Assembly: GCF_964204645.1 (NCBI RefSeq)
Contig: NC_134036.1
Coordinates: 10,962,704 to 11,026,703, forward strand
Source: Tubulanus polymorphus
Lineage: Eukaryota > Nemertea > Palaeonemertea > Tubulaniformes > Tubulanidae
Length of the DNA stretch: 64,000 nucleotides
Direction of reading: 5' to 3'
Positions 11,558 through 22,593 of the stretch are shown one piece after another (the stretch's first letter is position 1; every line of letters starts with the position of its first letter). The notes under the pieces were generated by a model that saw nothing but the letters and a program-made list of their open reading frames with translations, ran no database searches and was not told the origin of the DNA. The translations under genes and the position numbers were made by a program.

Positions 11558-11888
11558 TTGATTATTATTCCATTATTTAACTGAAATGCACACGGTTATG
11601 AAAATATATTATAGTTTCAAATTACTTTTAATATTTGTTTTTAATGAACTCGACCATTCAACCTTTAACCCGAAAGCCCATTACCCCTATTACTCTTAAA
11701 ATATTCATATAAATGAATAACATTTAAATCATTGAACTTCTAAAATCAATTTTAATAAAAAATTTAGTATTAAAATGGAAGCAAATAAGTACTACTGTCC
11801 ATCATGTAATATCAATATAGATAAATCCCAAAAAGCAAGACACAATAAAACTAATACACATTTAGAGAATAAATTGAAACTAGAATAT
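11558..11888 (+). repeat. Element 2 left inverted repeat, reaching into PolB codon 38
   Basis: It matches 29206-29545 in inverted orientation, from about TTCCATTATTTAACTG through GCACACGGTTATG, CCCCTATTACT (ending 11694), the spacer and the first 38 codons of PolB. Terminal repeats of Polintons normally lie outside coding sequence, so extension into PolB is unusual. Confidence 0.8.
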
Positions 11889-14800
11889 AAAGATGATATA
11901 TTAGAAACTAAATTAGAAGAATTAAAGAATGAAAAAGAAACATATAAATGTGATGCATGTAATCAATCATTCAGTGATAAAAGATATTATAAAGAACATT
12001 TAAAATCTATAAGTCATATTAGAAATAAGAATAATGATATTTTAGGTGAAGATTATTTTGATAATGATAACGATAAGAAACAGAAGACAATTAAAAGCAT
12101 AAAAAATAAATTAAACAATAAAAGACCATACATGGAAGATGTAAGAAATTATATTAATTCATTAGATAATAAAAAAGATATAGAGATAACCGAAGCATTT
12201 AAAAGTGATATTGGCCCAGCAGCTATTGAGTTTAAATTTCATAAAGGAAAAACATTAGAAGAAAATAAAAAACATTTAGAAAATATGAAAGAAATAATAA
12301 AAATAATAACTGATGTTGAATATCCTAAAATAAGTATTTCATCAAAAGTTAAATTCATAAAATCTGAAGATAAACCAATATATAATATAAATTCTCATTC
12401 ACAACATATTATATCTAAACAACATATAGATCATAAATTAGATAAATGTTCTAATGAAGTAAAAACTAAAATAGAAGAGAAATATTTTGAAGGATCTGGT
12501 TTAATATTTGATGAAATAATATTTATGACTTTACATGTTTATAACACAAAATATAATAAGTTAACTAAATCAAAACCAATTGATGAAAATAATTTATCAT
12601 ATTATAAAGATGATAGTATAAATGGAACAAGTTATAATAAACTACCATTTAAAACTTATGCTGTAATAAATGTACAAAATTTTGATGATAAATGTTTACT
12701 ATGGACTATAATAAGTTGTTTACATCCTGCAACTAATAATATTTGTAGATTAACTCATTATAAACCATTTGAAAATAATTATAAGATAGATAAGTATCCT
12801 GTTAGAATTAAAAACGTCCCAAAGATAGAAAGAGATAATAATTTAAGAATAAATGTATTTGATTTAATCAAATTACCAAATACAAAAGGTAACAATATAA
12901 AACATTATACATTAGAACCTTTATATCTATCAAAAGATTATGATTCAAATGATGTTATAGATATATTATATCATGAGAATCATTGTATGTGGATTAAACA
13001 AATAGATTTATTTTTTAAATCAGAAAATGATCACCATAAAATATATCTTTGTAGAAAATGTTTACATAAATTCAGTAATGAAAGTACATTATTAAATCAT
13101 AAACAATTATGTGAAAATCATGATTATTGTAAATTAGTTTTACCAAATGAAAAGTATAAAATATTAGAATTCAAAAACTATGATTACAAAAATAAAGTAC
13201 CATTTGTAATATATGGAGATTTTGAATCATTAAATAAAGAACTAACTGATCAAGATAGAAAAGAAATATATTATAAAAGAAAGAAATTAAATTCTAATGA
13301 AAATGATTTTTCAGATGAACCACCAAAAACAAATACAATTAAAAAGATTCATCAATCAGCTGCTGCTTTCGGGTTATATATAAAATCTGATTATCCAGAA
13401 CTAATTGAAAGTGAATATTATCATTACAGAAATGAAAATGTTATCAATGATTTTTGTGACTTATTAATTGAATATGAAATAAGATTTAGTAAATTATTGA
13501 ATACAAATATAGAAATTATAATGACAGAAGAATTTAAAGAAGAATTTGTGTTTGCAGGTAAATGTTATTATTGTGAAAAGATATTTAATTATAAAGATAA
13601 AAAAGTAAGAGACCATGATCATTTGAATGGAAAGTTTAGAGGCGCTGCACATGAAAATTGTAACTTACAAGCTAAGAAAATTAACTTTGTACCAGTTATA
13701 TTTCATAATCTATCAGGATATGATGCACATTTATTCATCAAACAGTTATGCCATAAAATAGAAAAAATCAATAATGAAATAGAAATATTAAATTCAAATA
13801 GATCAAAAGATAAAATACCAACTTATAAATTTAGAATGTTAGCTAAAACATCTGAGAATTATATATCATTCCAATTTGGGTGTTAAAGATTTATAGATTC
13901 ATATAGATTTTTAAATAGTTCATTAGATAACTTACCAAAATCATTAGTTGATGATGAATTAAAGATATTAAACAACATTACCCAAATAATGATGATTTTA
14001 AATTAATGAGATATAAAGGAGCAATTCCATATTCATTTTATAAGAATCATAATGATTTCAATATAACTGAATTATGGAAAGAACAATTCTATGATGAATT
14101 AAAAAATGAATATGTTAAAGATGAAGTCTATAATAGAACATTGAATATTTGGAATCATTTCAAAATAGAAAATCATGGACAATTAGTAGATATATATTTA
14201 AAATCAGATGTATTATTATTAACCGATATATTCGAAAGGTTTAGAGATGTAAACCTAAAATATTTCAATATTGATCCTTTTCATTGTTATTCATCACCAG
14301 GTTTAACATGGGATTGTGGATTAAAATTTACAAATATAAAAATGGATTTGTTAACAAATATAGATCAATTATTATTATTTGAAAAATCTATAAGAGGAGG
14401 AGTTTCAGGTGTATTAGGGGATAGATATTTCAATGTAAATGATAACCCCGGATATAAGTTATTATATATAGATGCAAATAATCTTTATGGTTGGGCAATG
14501 ATGGAACCACAACCTTATGGAGTATTTGGATTTAAATCTAGAAATCTAGCATACTGTCCCGAACATAAAACTGTAACTCATGAAGAATTATCAAATTACC
14601 AAAAAAGAATTAAACCCGAAAATCATATTCATACAGAAAAGTTAATGGTAACTCAAGAAGATAAATATAATTATGTAGTACATTATAGAATGTTAAAGTT
14701 TTATTTGAATCAAGGAATGATCCTAAAAAAAGTACATAGATATATTTCATTTAGTCAATCTAAGTGGTTAGAAAAATATATAGATTTTAACACCAAACAG

Positions 14801-15677
14801 AGAACTAAAGCTAAAACTGATTTCGAAAAAAGATTTCTTCAAGTTAATGAATAATGCATTCTATGGTAAGACTTGTGAAAATATTAGAAATAGAAATGAT
14901 ATTGAGTTAGTCAGTAATGGTAAAAGAATTAGACATTTACAAACATATCCTAAGTTCATTGGAAACAGAATATTTGATGAAAATTTAGCCGCAGTTAAGA
15001 TGAGAAGAACATCAATGAAATTTAATAAACCAATCTATGTTGGCGCTTCAGTTTTAGAATTATCAAAATTACTAATGTATGAATTCTATTATAACGTATT
15101 ACAACCTCATTTTGGAGAAAAACATATAGAAATATTATATTTTGATACCGATTCTTACATATTAAAGATAAAAACTGATAACATAACTGATGATTTAAAA
15201 ACATTAAAACATCATTTTGATTTTAGTAATTATCCTAAAGATCATGAATTGTTTAGCAATGATAATAAAAAAGTTCCCGGTAAATTCAAAGATAAATTAG
15301 GTGGTGAAGAAATGATTGAATTCATTGGTATTAGATCTAAAATGTATTCATATAAAACTAAAGAACATGAAGCTAAAAAGTTAAAAGGAATAACCAAAAG
15401 TGTAGTAGAAAAGAATATTCATTTCAAAGATTACATCAATTGTATATTCAAAGAAGAAGTTAGAAAACATAAGATGAGATGTTTAAGATCTGAAGATCAT
15501 GAAATGTTTATTGAAGAAATTGAAAAGATAAGTCTAAACCCATTTGATGATAAAAGATATATTTTAGATGATGGAATTCATACAGTTGCTTATGGTTGCA
15601 ATTTAGATGAATACTTAAAATTTAAAAGAGAAGAAACAAAAGAGAACGAGATAATGAAAAGAATTCTAACGTGTTAA
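11775..15677 (+). pseudogene. POLB: Protein-primed DNA polymerase B, full-length but broken (element 2)
   Basis: Replicative polymerase of the element. In order: two C2H2 zinc fingers (YYCPSCNINI... and YKCDACNQSF..., first 85 residues), exonuclease motif I YGDFES at about 475, a CYYCEKIF/RDHDH zinc-binding insert at about 600-620, exo II SGYDAHLF, exo III LKSDVLLLTDIF, motif A DANNLYGWAM (near 14475), motif B NNAFYGKTCEN (14850) and motif C ILYFDTDSY (near 15135). No intein is present at motif C. Breaks: TAA at 13884-13886 (Leu in element 3), a 1-base loss near 13970, an in-frame loss of about 44 codons after GVFG at 14530, and a 1-base gain near 14828. The ATG follows AGTATTAAA. First gene of the plus-strand block; the 119-aa gene follows 29 bases later. 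Confidence 0.92.
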
Positions 15678-15706
15678 TCAAATTTTAATAAAAATATGTT
15701 ATTAAA

Positions 15707-16066
15707 ATGGAGAGTAAACAAGCACACAGTGAGAACAACAAATTATTTCTAGATAGAATTAAACATATAACAAATGTAAAATCTGTAGATTATAAACTCA
15801 AAAAGTTAACAGAATTAACAATTGATAAGAAATATCTAATTACAAATATTGATACAGTTACTAATAACTATGGAGATAAATTAGTTATACACTTAGAATA
15901 TGAAGGATTAAAAGGAAATACATATAAATTCAGAACATATTTACCTGATAGATTTCATAGATTATCAAGTGAAGATTTAGAAGAATTATGTTCTGGAGAT
16001 TTCTATTTCGTATACAAAGGTAAGAATGGGCACCAAGAGGGGCACCATGAAATAGATTTCGAATAA
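15707..16066 (+). CDS. Conserved Polinton 119-aa protein, possible OB-fold DNA-binding protein
   Basis: Intact 119-residue product. It shows the alternating beta pattern KKYLITNIDTVTNNYG, KLVIHLEYEG, FRTYLPDRF and FYFVYKG, seen in small Polinton proteins next to PolB that have been compared with OB-fold single-strand binders. That role is inference; I see no catalytic motif. The ATG follows TATGTTATTAAA, close to the end of PolB, and the minor capsid gene starts 18 bases after its stop. The same order occurs in element 3 (63401-63750), where the gene is frame-shifted, supporting a real conserved gene. Confidence 0.65.
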   Translation: MESKQAHSENNKLFLDRIKHITNVKSVDYKLKKLTELTIDKKYLITNIDTVTNNYGDKLVIHLEYEGLKGNTYKFRTYLPDRFHRLSSEDLEELCSGDFYFVYKGKNGHQEGHHEIDFE

Positions 16067-16083
16067 GAAAATATGTAAAATAA

Positions 16084-16845
16084 ATGGTAGAATTAAAAGA
16101 ATACAGAATATTTGTAGATTCTAGAAGACTTACAAATTATAAATCTCATAATTTACTAGTTCAATTAGATAGGGAATATAAAAATTGTGTAGATTTAAAA
16201 TTAGTAAATATAAGTTTATGTAACTCATTTTACAGTATATCGAATAAAACTATTGAACAAAGAGCTTTTTTAATTTTTAATAAAAACAAAAATGAATGGG
16301 TCTATATATATTTAAAACCAGGGTTATATAATTTAGATACATTGGCACAAGAAATTAATAGAAAAGCCTGGCACAAATTAGGTAGTAGTTCTGGGTTTAG
16401 TATTAGATTTTTAAAAAGTGAGAGTTCTGATAGAATAAAGATAAGGTTGTCTAATAGTGAAAAACATAAATTTATCGTAAAAAAACCTATAGCTAAACTG
16501 TTAGGAATTCTTCCAGATAGATCTTTTACAAATATTGATGCTGTTACACCAAACTTAATACCTCACACACATTTTTATATTTATTGCAATTTAATCGATC
16601 CTACAAAAACATTCGAAGCAACTAAAGATATAACTTGTAATTCTGGTTTACTAAACATTTTACCATTGAAGAATGTTAAAGAATTTGGAACGCAAATAAA
16701 TTATAATTTAACAGAGTGTGATTTCAAACCTAGCATTCCTCGTTTTAATAATTTTAGATTAGAAATTAGAAATCATAATGGATACTTAATTGATTTAAAT
16801 AATTTCCCTGTAATTTATGAATTAGTTATAAGATGTAGAGAGTAA
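16084..16845 (+). CDS. mCP: Minor capsid (penton-like single jelly-roll) protein
   Basis: Intact 253-residue product. Features matching Polinton minor capsid proteins are the N-terminal YRIFVDSRRL, a central LLGILPDRSF, then HTHFYIYCNLIDP, a LLNILPLKN strand and the C-terminal NFRLEIRNHNGYLIDLNN...YELVIRC. The family forms the pentamers at capsid vertices. The ATG is preceded by ATGTAAAATAA. Gene order PolB, 119-aa protein, mCP is repeated in element 3. No break was found, so this is one of the best-preserved structural genes of the element. Confidence 0.8.
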   Translation: MVELKEYRIFVDSRRLTNYKSHNLLVQLDREYKNCVDLKLVNISLCNSFYSISNKTIEQRAFLIFNKNKNEWVYIYLKPGLYNLDTLAQEINRKAWHKLGSSSGFSIRFLKSESSDRIKIRLSNSEKHKFIVKKPIAKLLGILPDRSFTNIDAVTPNLIPHTHFYIYCNLIDPTKTFEATKDITCNSGLLNILPLKNVKEFGTQINYNLTECDFKPSIPRFNNFRLEIRNHNGYLIDLNNFPVIYELVIRCRE

Positions 16846-16862
16846 TTTTTTTCACTATATAA

Positions 16863-17204
16863 ATGAATATAACTGTTGGACCGAGTATATGTTTTGGGTT
16901 TGATTTTAAACATGGTAAAGAAATGAGAATTAAACTAAATGATGTAATTACTGATATAAAAAGTAAATCATTTAACAATGCATCAATGATTGATAAAGAA
17001 AATTATAATATAGAAAAAGTAATTGATTTAATTAAAACGCCTTTAGAATATTATGAATTAAATGAAGATGGAATTATTGAAGATATCAAAAACATATTAT
17101 CCAAAATATATGATAATCATGAAAGTAGTAATGAAATAAATGTTGAATTAATCATAAATAAGATAACTAAATATTTTGATGATAGTAATTTCTTTAATAA
17201 ATAA
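16863..17204 (+). CDS. Uncharacterised 113-aa element protein
   Basis: Intact small frame between the minor capsid gene and a small membrane protein. The ATG follows TTTTTTTCACTATATAA, the promoter-like motif shared with neighbours, and the stop abuts the next ATG (AATAAATAAATG). The product is acidic and Asn/Ile/Lys-rich with probable helices and no membrane segment. I recognise no family. Its position suggests an accessory virion or assembly role, which is inference. Confidence 0.55.
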   Translation: MNITVGPSICFGFDFKHGKEMRIKLNDVITDIKSKSFNNASMIDKENYNIEKVIDLIKTPLEYYELNEDGIIEDIKNILSKIYDNHESSNEINVELIINKITKYFDDSNFFNK

Positions 17205-17426
17205 ATGAGTGATAATAAGTGGATAATAACTGGATTATATAATGGAGCATTACTATCAGTTGGAACTGTTGGTTATTCAATGGTATTAAAAAAAGTATTC
17301 AAAATGGGAAGTGTTAATGTTGATAGATTTGATATAAATGATATCTTAAAATTAACATTAGGAGTTACTTTATCTAATTTAACTTTTGATTATTTGGAAA
17401 AACAAAAATATATTCCTCCCATATAA
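17205..17426 (+). CDS. Small conserved Polinton membrane protein (73 aa)
   Basis: Starts immediately after the previous stop. The product has a hydrophobic N-terminal helix around ITGLYNGALLSVGTVGYSM, a second weakly hydrophobic helix with LKLTLGVTL, and ends in KQKYIPPI. The pattern GLYNGA...GYSM...KYIP is familiar from small proteins beside the capsid genes of animal Polintons. Function unknown; a virion membrane-associated or minor structural role is plausible. Confidence 0.6.
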   Translation: MSDNKWIITGLYNGALLSVGTVGYSMVLKKVFKMGSVNVDRFDINDILKLTLGVTLSNLTFDYLEKQKYIPPI

Positions 17427-17450
17427 ATGCGTAATTATTTTACTAAATAA

Positions 17451-17873
17451 ATGGCTTCTGTAATTATAACTATTATAGGATCAGCAATTGTTAACGCTTT
17501 AGCATTTACTGGTGGTGGATATTTATTTAAACATATTGATAAAAATGGTTCATTAACAGAACAAAAAAGACGTAACTTAGCGTTAGAGAAATACAATAAA
17601 TCTGCAGAAGAATATAGAGAAAAAAGACAAAACTATATGGATTATATTAACAAGGAATTATATGATCAGAAGATTTCACATAGAGATTTTCAATCAGTTG
17701 ATGATGCAATGAGTTTATATAACGCGGTAACCAATAAAGAAAAATAACATCTATACAAACCCAAATTATCAGATTATTATACCCCAAGTAATGAACAGAA
17801 GAAATATGAAATAATATGGATTTTAGGTGGAACAGTTATTGTTATATTTGTTGCTTATAAGTTTACTAATTAG
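17451..17873 (+). pseudogene. Conserved small Polinton protein with two membrane segments, broken by TAA
   Basis: The first 98 codons give an N-terminal hydrophobic segment (IGSAIVNALAFTGGGYLF) and a charged helical middle with RDFQSVDDAM. A TAA at 17745-17747 interrupts the frame. It continues unbroken with KLSDYYTPSNEQKKYEI, a C-terminal membrane helix and a TAG at 17871-17873. The LSDYY.PS..Q segment followed by a C-terminal helix is typical of this Polinton family, so the stop is a lesion and not the natural end. The ATG follows TTTTACTAAATAA. Confidence 0.65.
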
Positions 17874-17893
17874 TAATTTTTTTTTCTAAATAA

Positions 17894-18328
17894 ATGGAAG
17901 ATAAAGTTGATAATATTGATATTATTCCTCATGATATAAATAAAAATAAATTGAAAATATATTTAGAAAAACAAATATTAGAATTTGAAAGTGACTTAAA
18001 GATAAAAAAGAAAAAATATTTAAAAAGTAAAATTATATATTATTTGATTATAAGTGGTTCGGTTACAATTAGTTCTGTAATAACATTTCTAGCAATATTC
18101 AGTCCATTAACACCATTAGCTATATCAATTGGCGTATTAGGATTAAGTTCAAGTGTTTTAACTGGTATAAGTTCAAAATTAAATATAAAAAGTAATAAAG
18201 AAAAAATTAAAACTAATATAAAAGAAATTAATAAATTGAAGAATACACTAGATTATATAATAAGTTTAAATGGCCATATAACAGTTGAAGAACAAGATAA
18301 ATTATTTAAAGAATTCGTTAATTATTAA
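17894..18328 (+). CDS. Conserved 144-aa protein with a two-helix membrane hairpin
   Basis: Intact. An N-terminal charged helix precedes two hydrophobic segments at about residues 52-72 and 74-95 (SVTISSVITFLAIF, then ISIGVLGLSSSVLTG). A Lys-rich stretch and SLNGHITVEEQDKLFKEF follow. The arrangement resembles small two-TM Polinton proteins of unknown role. The start is preceded by AATTTTTTTTTCTAAATAA, one of the clearest examples of the promoter-like motif. Confidence 0.6.
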   Translation: MEDKVDNIDIIPHDINKNKLKIYLEKQILEFESDLKIKKKKYLKSKIIYYLIISGSVTISSVITFLAIFSPLTPLAISIGVLGLSSSVLTGISSKLNIKSNKEKIKTNIKEINKLKNTLDYIISLNGHITVEEQDKLFKEFVNY

Positions 18329-18344
18329 TTTTTTAATTATATAA

Positions 18345-19579
18345 ATGGGGTTTCCAAAAGCTTTCCAATATAATAAATCAATTAAATATAATATTCCTGC
18401 AATAGATTTTAAGAAAAATATTACATATAGAAATGTAGTTTTAAATTCATTAACTAATTTAGAAATTTATGTCACTGAATCACAGTTTTTTATTTCTAAA
18501 ATGGAAAATGTATTTAATACATATGAAGTTACTTTTACTCGAGATGAATATCATATATATAAAGTAAAATCTAATATGAAATATTGGCAGAACCAATTAG
18601 ATTTTGCTGTTTATTGTGCAACAACAGGATGTGGAATAAGTTGGAATGATCATTTAAATAACTTAGATAAAAATTTGAAGTATTCTGATTTAAAATTAAT
18701 TCACACAATATTTAGATTTCACACATATTTTCAAATCAGAATAATATTAAATGAATTAGAATGTCCTTTACCCGGGTCTAAATATTTTAGAGAATTGGAT
18801 AATAATATTAATCTATCTAAGTTTTATAAATTGAAGAGTTTGAAATAAAAAGAATTGATTATATGCATAGAATTTCAGCTTATCATAATTATAAAATTGA
18901 TAATAATAATGGTTGGGTTAATTTCATTTTAGAAAATGGTGAAGGTTTTACAAAATCAGGTATACAAAGAATAAATCAATCTATTAGAACTTATTTGATA
19001 TGTATTTTAGGTGCGCAAGTTGAAAAAAGATCCCCAATAATTGGAAATTATAACACTTCATTCGATGCGCAGAAATAGTTTAAAGTATTATTTGAAGATT
19101 CAATTCATAATGATAAAAATAGATCGATTCCAGAAAACATTGTAAGATATCAAAATTATTTAGATAAATCACATATTAGATTAAATTATTGTATAGGCCC
19201 TAATCTATTTATTATTTCTAATGATTTAGTATTAAAGATGGGAAACATAATTGGTTATAATAATCTAATTAAAACTGCAACAATAAATAATTCATTTGGA
19301 TTAAATGATATAAATAAAAAGATTATCACTGCTCCAAAATTAATGGAAGGTGAAAAAAATAAAAAACATATTCAATCAACTGAAACTAAAACTAATAATA
19401 TTAAATTAAATAATGATTCTAAAATAAAAGATTATAATACATCAGAAGATATAAAAACTGATATTATTCAACATGATATAATTAAACTAAATGATGATAA
19501 TAAATCCCATGAAAATACTAAATTAGCTATAACTTGTATAGGAATTGTAATCGGAGGAATATTATATTTTAAGATTTAA
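18345..19579 (+). pseudogene. Conserved Polinton structural-type protein (PX/PY-like), broken
   Basis: Reads MGFPKAFQYNKSIKYNIPA at the start, then AVYCATTGCGISWNDHL and FRFHTYFQIRIILNEL, blocks I associate with one of the conserved virion-type Polinton proteins (PX or PY; I cannot decide which). The frame shifts near 18842, continues with HNYKIDNNNGWVNFI, meets a TAG at 19076-19078, and carries on to a C-terminal tail ending in one membrane helix (AITCIGIVIGGILYF). Intact length would be about 410 aa. The start follows AATTTTTTAATTATATAA. Position before the membrane and major capsid genes suits a structural role. Confidence 0.6.
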
Positions 19580-19595
19580 TTTTTGTATTATGTAA

Positions 19596-21273
19596 ATGGC
19601 AGAAGGTGGAGAAGATTTTCCAATGGATCCTTTAGATGAACCTGGTGTAAGTGATGAACAACAACCTGATTTTGGTGAAGCAAGTTTTAGTAATGATAAT
19701 AAAACAGAATATAATACTAATTTAGATGAAGATGATGATTATGATGGAATTAATTCTGAATTACGTGAAAAATTAAATAAATATTTAAAAGCTCCTGAAA
19801 GTGGTAGAATTTCAACTAGAAGAGAAAAAAAAAGAATTTATGGAACTATTAGAAAAACAACAAGAAAAATATCCTGATAAACATATGGAATTATATAAAA
19901 TGAAATCTAGAGTAACAGATACAATTGTTAACGAATTATTACCAATAGTTGTAATACATGAAATTGATACTGAAGATGTTGTAGAACAAATTTTAAAAGA
20001 TGACCCATATTTCACGAATAATTTAGAATTTAAAAATGATTCATGGTATTATAATGTTGAATTAAATAACAAAACTGCATCAATACAATTATCTAAAATG
20101 GGTCAAGAAAATATTTTTGAACCTGAAATGTTAGCAAGATCTACAATTGAACGTTCAAAAGGTGGCGCAGAATTTCTCAGAATTATATGGAATGCACTCG
20201 ATAGAATAAATAAAGAAGAACCAATTCCTAATATTGATATAAACAAATATTCACCATTTAAAAATCCAAATCCAAATCCTACTGATTTTGATCCAGAAAT
20301 GGAAGAGAATAGAGATCGATTAGATAGATTAAGATCTTCAACACCCGAAACATCGAGAAGAGACACTCAACCAATTGATAATTATTCAAGTCAATTAAAA
20401 TTAGAAAAACAAATTGATAGATTAAGAGATTCAGAAAAAGAGATGAATAGTGCTGGAATAAATCGACTGCAATATTTACTAGAAAAAGGATTTCTTAATT
20501 TAACTGATGAAGAATTAGAAACATTTCCCGAACAAATACGTAGAGAAATTAAAGGTATACAAGTATCAGCTGATGAAATTGCTAATATTAAGATGAGATT
20601 TTCTAAAATAACCATGTTAGAAAAAGAATTAGCTAATGCAGATGAAGAATTAAAACAATTAGAATTAAATAGAGATCATCAAGTAGTTTATGAAGCTGAT
20701 TATGAAAGTAGAAAGTTAGCTTTAGTAAAAGAAATAGATGATTTAGAATATAACATAAAATTACAAAAAGAAGAAAGTGATACATTATTAAAATCATATG
20801 ATCTTAATCATATTAAAAAATTAAAAGTTATTTTTAAAGATTTAATAATTAAACAAGATTCTAAAATATCATTGAAAGATAGAATAAAGTTATTATTTAA
20901 TTTAGAAGGAATAACAATTCTTTCAATTCTAACAGCTGTAACTATGTTATTTACAACAATTGGTTTAGCAATATCAAATGCTTTAAAATCTACTCCTACT
21001 CCCAATGAACCGGATAAACCCCCGAATGATAATAATTCTATACAAGATAAAGTTAAAGATGGTTTAAAGAAATTAGCAAAATATTTATGGGAACTATCTA
21101 AAAAATCTGCTGCAGCTTTACCAGGAATTATTGCATCAATTGTTGGTTTTATATTGAAATCTGCAGGAAACATTATTAACTTTGCTGCTGAACATATTAT
21201 TTTATTTTTAATTACAGTTGTAAGTGCTATTATTTTTGGGTTAGTGAATATGATATCAAAAAATATCAAGTAA
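19596..21273 (+). pseudogene. Large conserved C-terminally membrane-anchored Polinton protein, frame break at an A-run
   Basis: The N-terminal frame begins MAEGGEDFPMDPLDEPG and is acidic. At a nine-A run (about 19826-19834) coding passes to another frame that stays open to 21273. The second part has a globular region, a long charged coiled coil (about codons 200-360), then KDRIKLLFNLEGITILSIL and two hydrophobic blocks around AALPGIIASIVGFILKSAG and LFLITVVSAIIFGL. The LF..EG.T.L..LTA and LPGII.SI.. blocks match a large uncharacterised protein common to animal Polintons. A homopolymer break may be real, programmed slippage or a sequencing error. The promoter-like TTTTTGTATTATGTAA precedes the ATG. 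Confidence 0.62.
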
Positions 21274-21312
21274 CCATGATCAAAAATAAATAATTAATTT
21301 TTTGTTAAATAA

Positions 21313-22561
21313 ATGAGTGGGAGTTATATCAACCCTTCTAAGAATCATAGAATATCTAATGCTATTAAAGCAGAAAGATCACATCATATAATTACTCATA
21401 ACCCTTCTAATATCAATCCCGATGAAACTTTATATGTTAGAATTCATAGATTAACACAAAATACTTTTTATGTTCCAAATAGTATTTATTTATCAGCTGA
21501 TATAAAAGTAATTGGTCATGATAATAATTATGTTGTTGATAATGTTGGAAGGTATTTGATTAAAAAATTAACTATAAAGATTGGTCCAGAAACAGTTTTC
21601 TCATTAGATGATTATAATTTATTTATGCATTATAAAGATTTATGGTTAACTAAAGAAAATAGAAATAATATGATATTTCAGGGTATTCAATCGGAAAACC
21701 ATAATAAATTAAGATCGGGAGCTAATGACGCAATAGTAACTCGTGCCACAGATACTTTGATAAAAAAAGATTTATGGAAGCAAATATAAAATTCCATTAG
21801 ACTTTGAATTGATAAATAATAATGCACCTTTATATAAATATGTAATTCAAGAAGATATTATATTTGAGATAACATTTGCTCCTGTAAATGAAATTGTATT
21901 ATCTGGCGTTGTTAAAGATATGGGTTATAAATTATCGAATATATGTTTAGAATATGATACAGTAACTGATGAAAATATTTCAAGTATAATTCAAACTCAA
22001 TACAATCAAGGATTTTCATTATTATATGATTATATTGATAAATTTAAAACCGTAACTATTAATGCAAATGATGAAATAATTAATGAGAATATTAACTTCC
22101 CAAGAAGATCTATTAAAGGTATATTAATATTTTTTACCATTGCAACATATACTAATGGCGCAATAAATGTTGATAATTATTATAATCCTGAAATAACAAA
22201 AGTAGAAATAACTATCGAAGGAATAGCAAATAAAATATTTTGTCAAGGAATGAGAATGATAGATCAGTGGCCAGAAATTAGAAAACATATTATGAATGAA
22301 AGAGTAAAATCATCTGAAAATTGTAACATTAATCAAATTGATTATTATACCGGTAATAAATATGCATTATGGTTAGATTTTAGAACAACAGAGGATAATT
22401 CATTACATGGTTCTTGAAAAAAACTACAGATCACTAAAGATGGCATACAATTATTCATGACAAAGAATAAGGGAATCAAAAATTTCAAAATGCACATTTA
22501 TATTATATCTGACGCGCAATTAAATATTGTAAATTCACAATTAGATAGTGTTATGTATTAA
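21313..22561 (+). pseudogene. MCP: Major capsid protein, double jelly-roll type (broken)
   Basis: The first part (to 21789) carries HHIITHNPSNINPDETLYVRI-type N-terminal strands and LIKKLTIKIGPETVFSLDDY. A frame change near 21780-21790 precedes PLDFELINNNAPLYKY. Later landmarks are MIDQWPEIRKHIMNE, DFRTTEDNSLHGS and the C-terminal IISDAQLNIVN. In this family HGSG is conserved; here the Gly codon is TGA (22415-22417), after which the frame is open to 22561. Total about 415 aa is short of many Polinton MCPs, so internal losses are possible. A strong TTTTTTGTTAAATAA precedes the ATG. Confidence 0.82.
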
Positions 22562-22593
22562 AATTTTAACTTTAATAAAAATTTATATAATAA

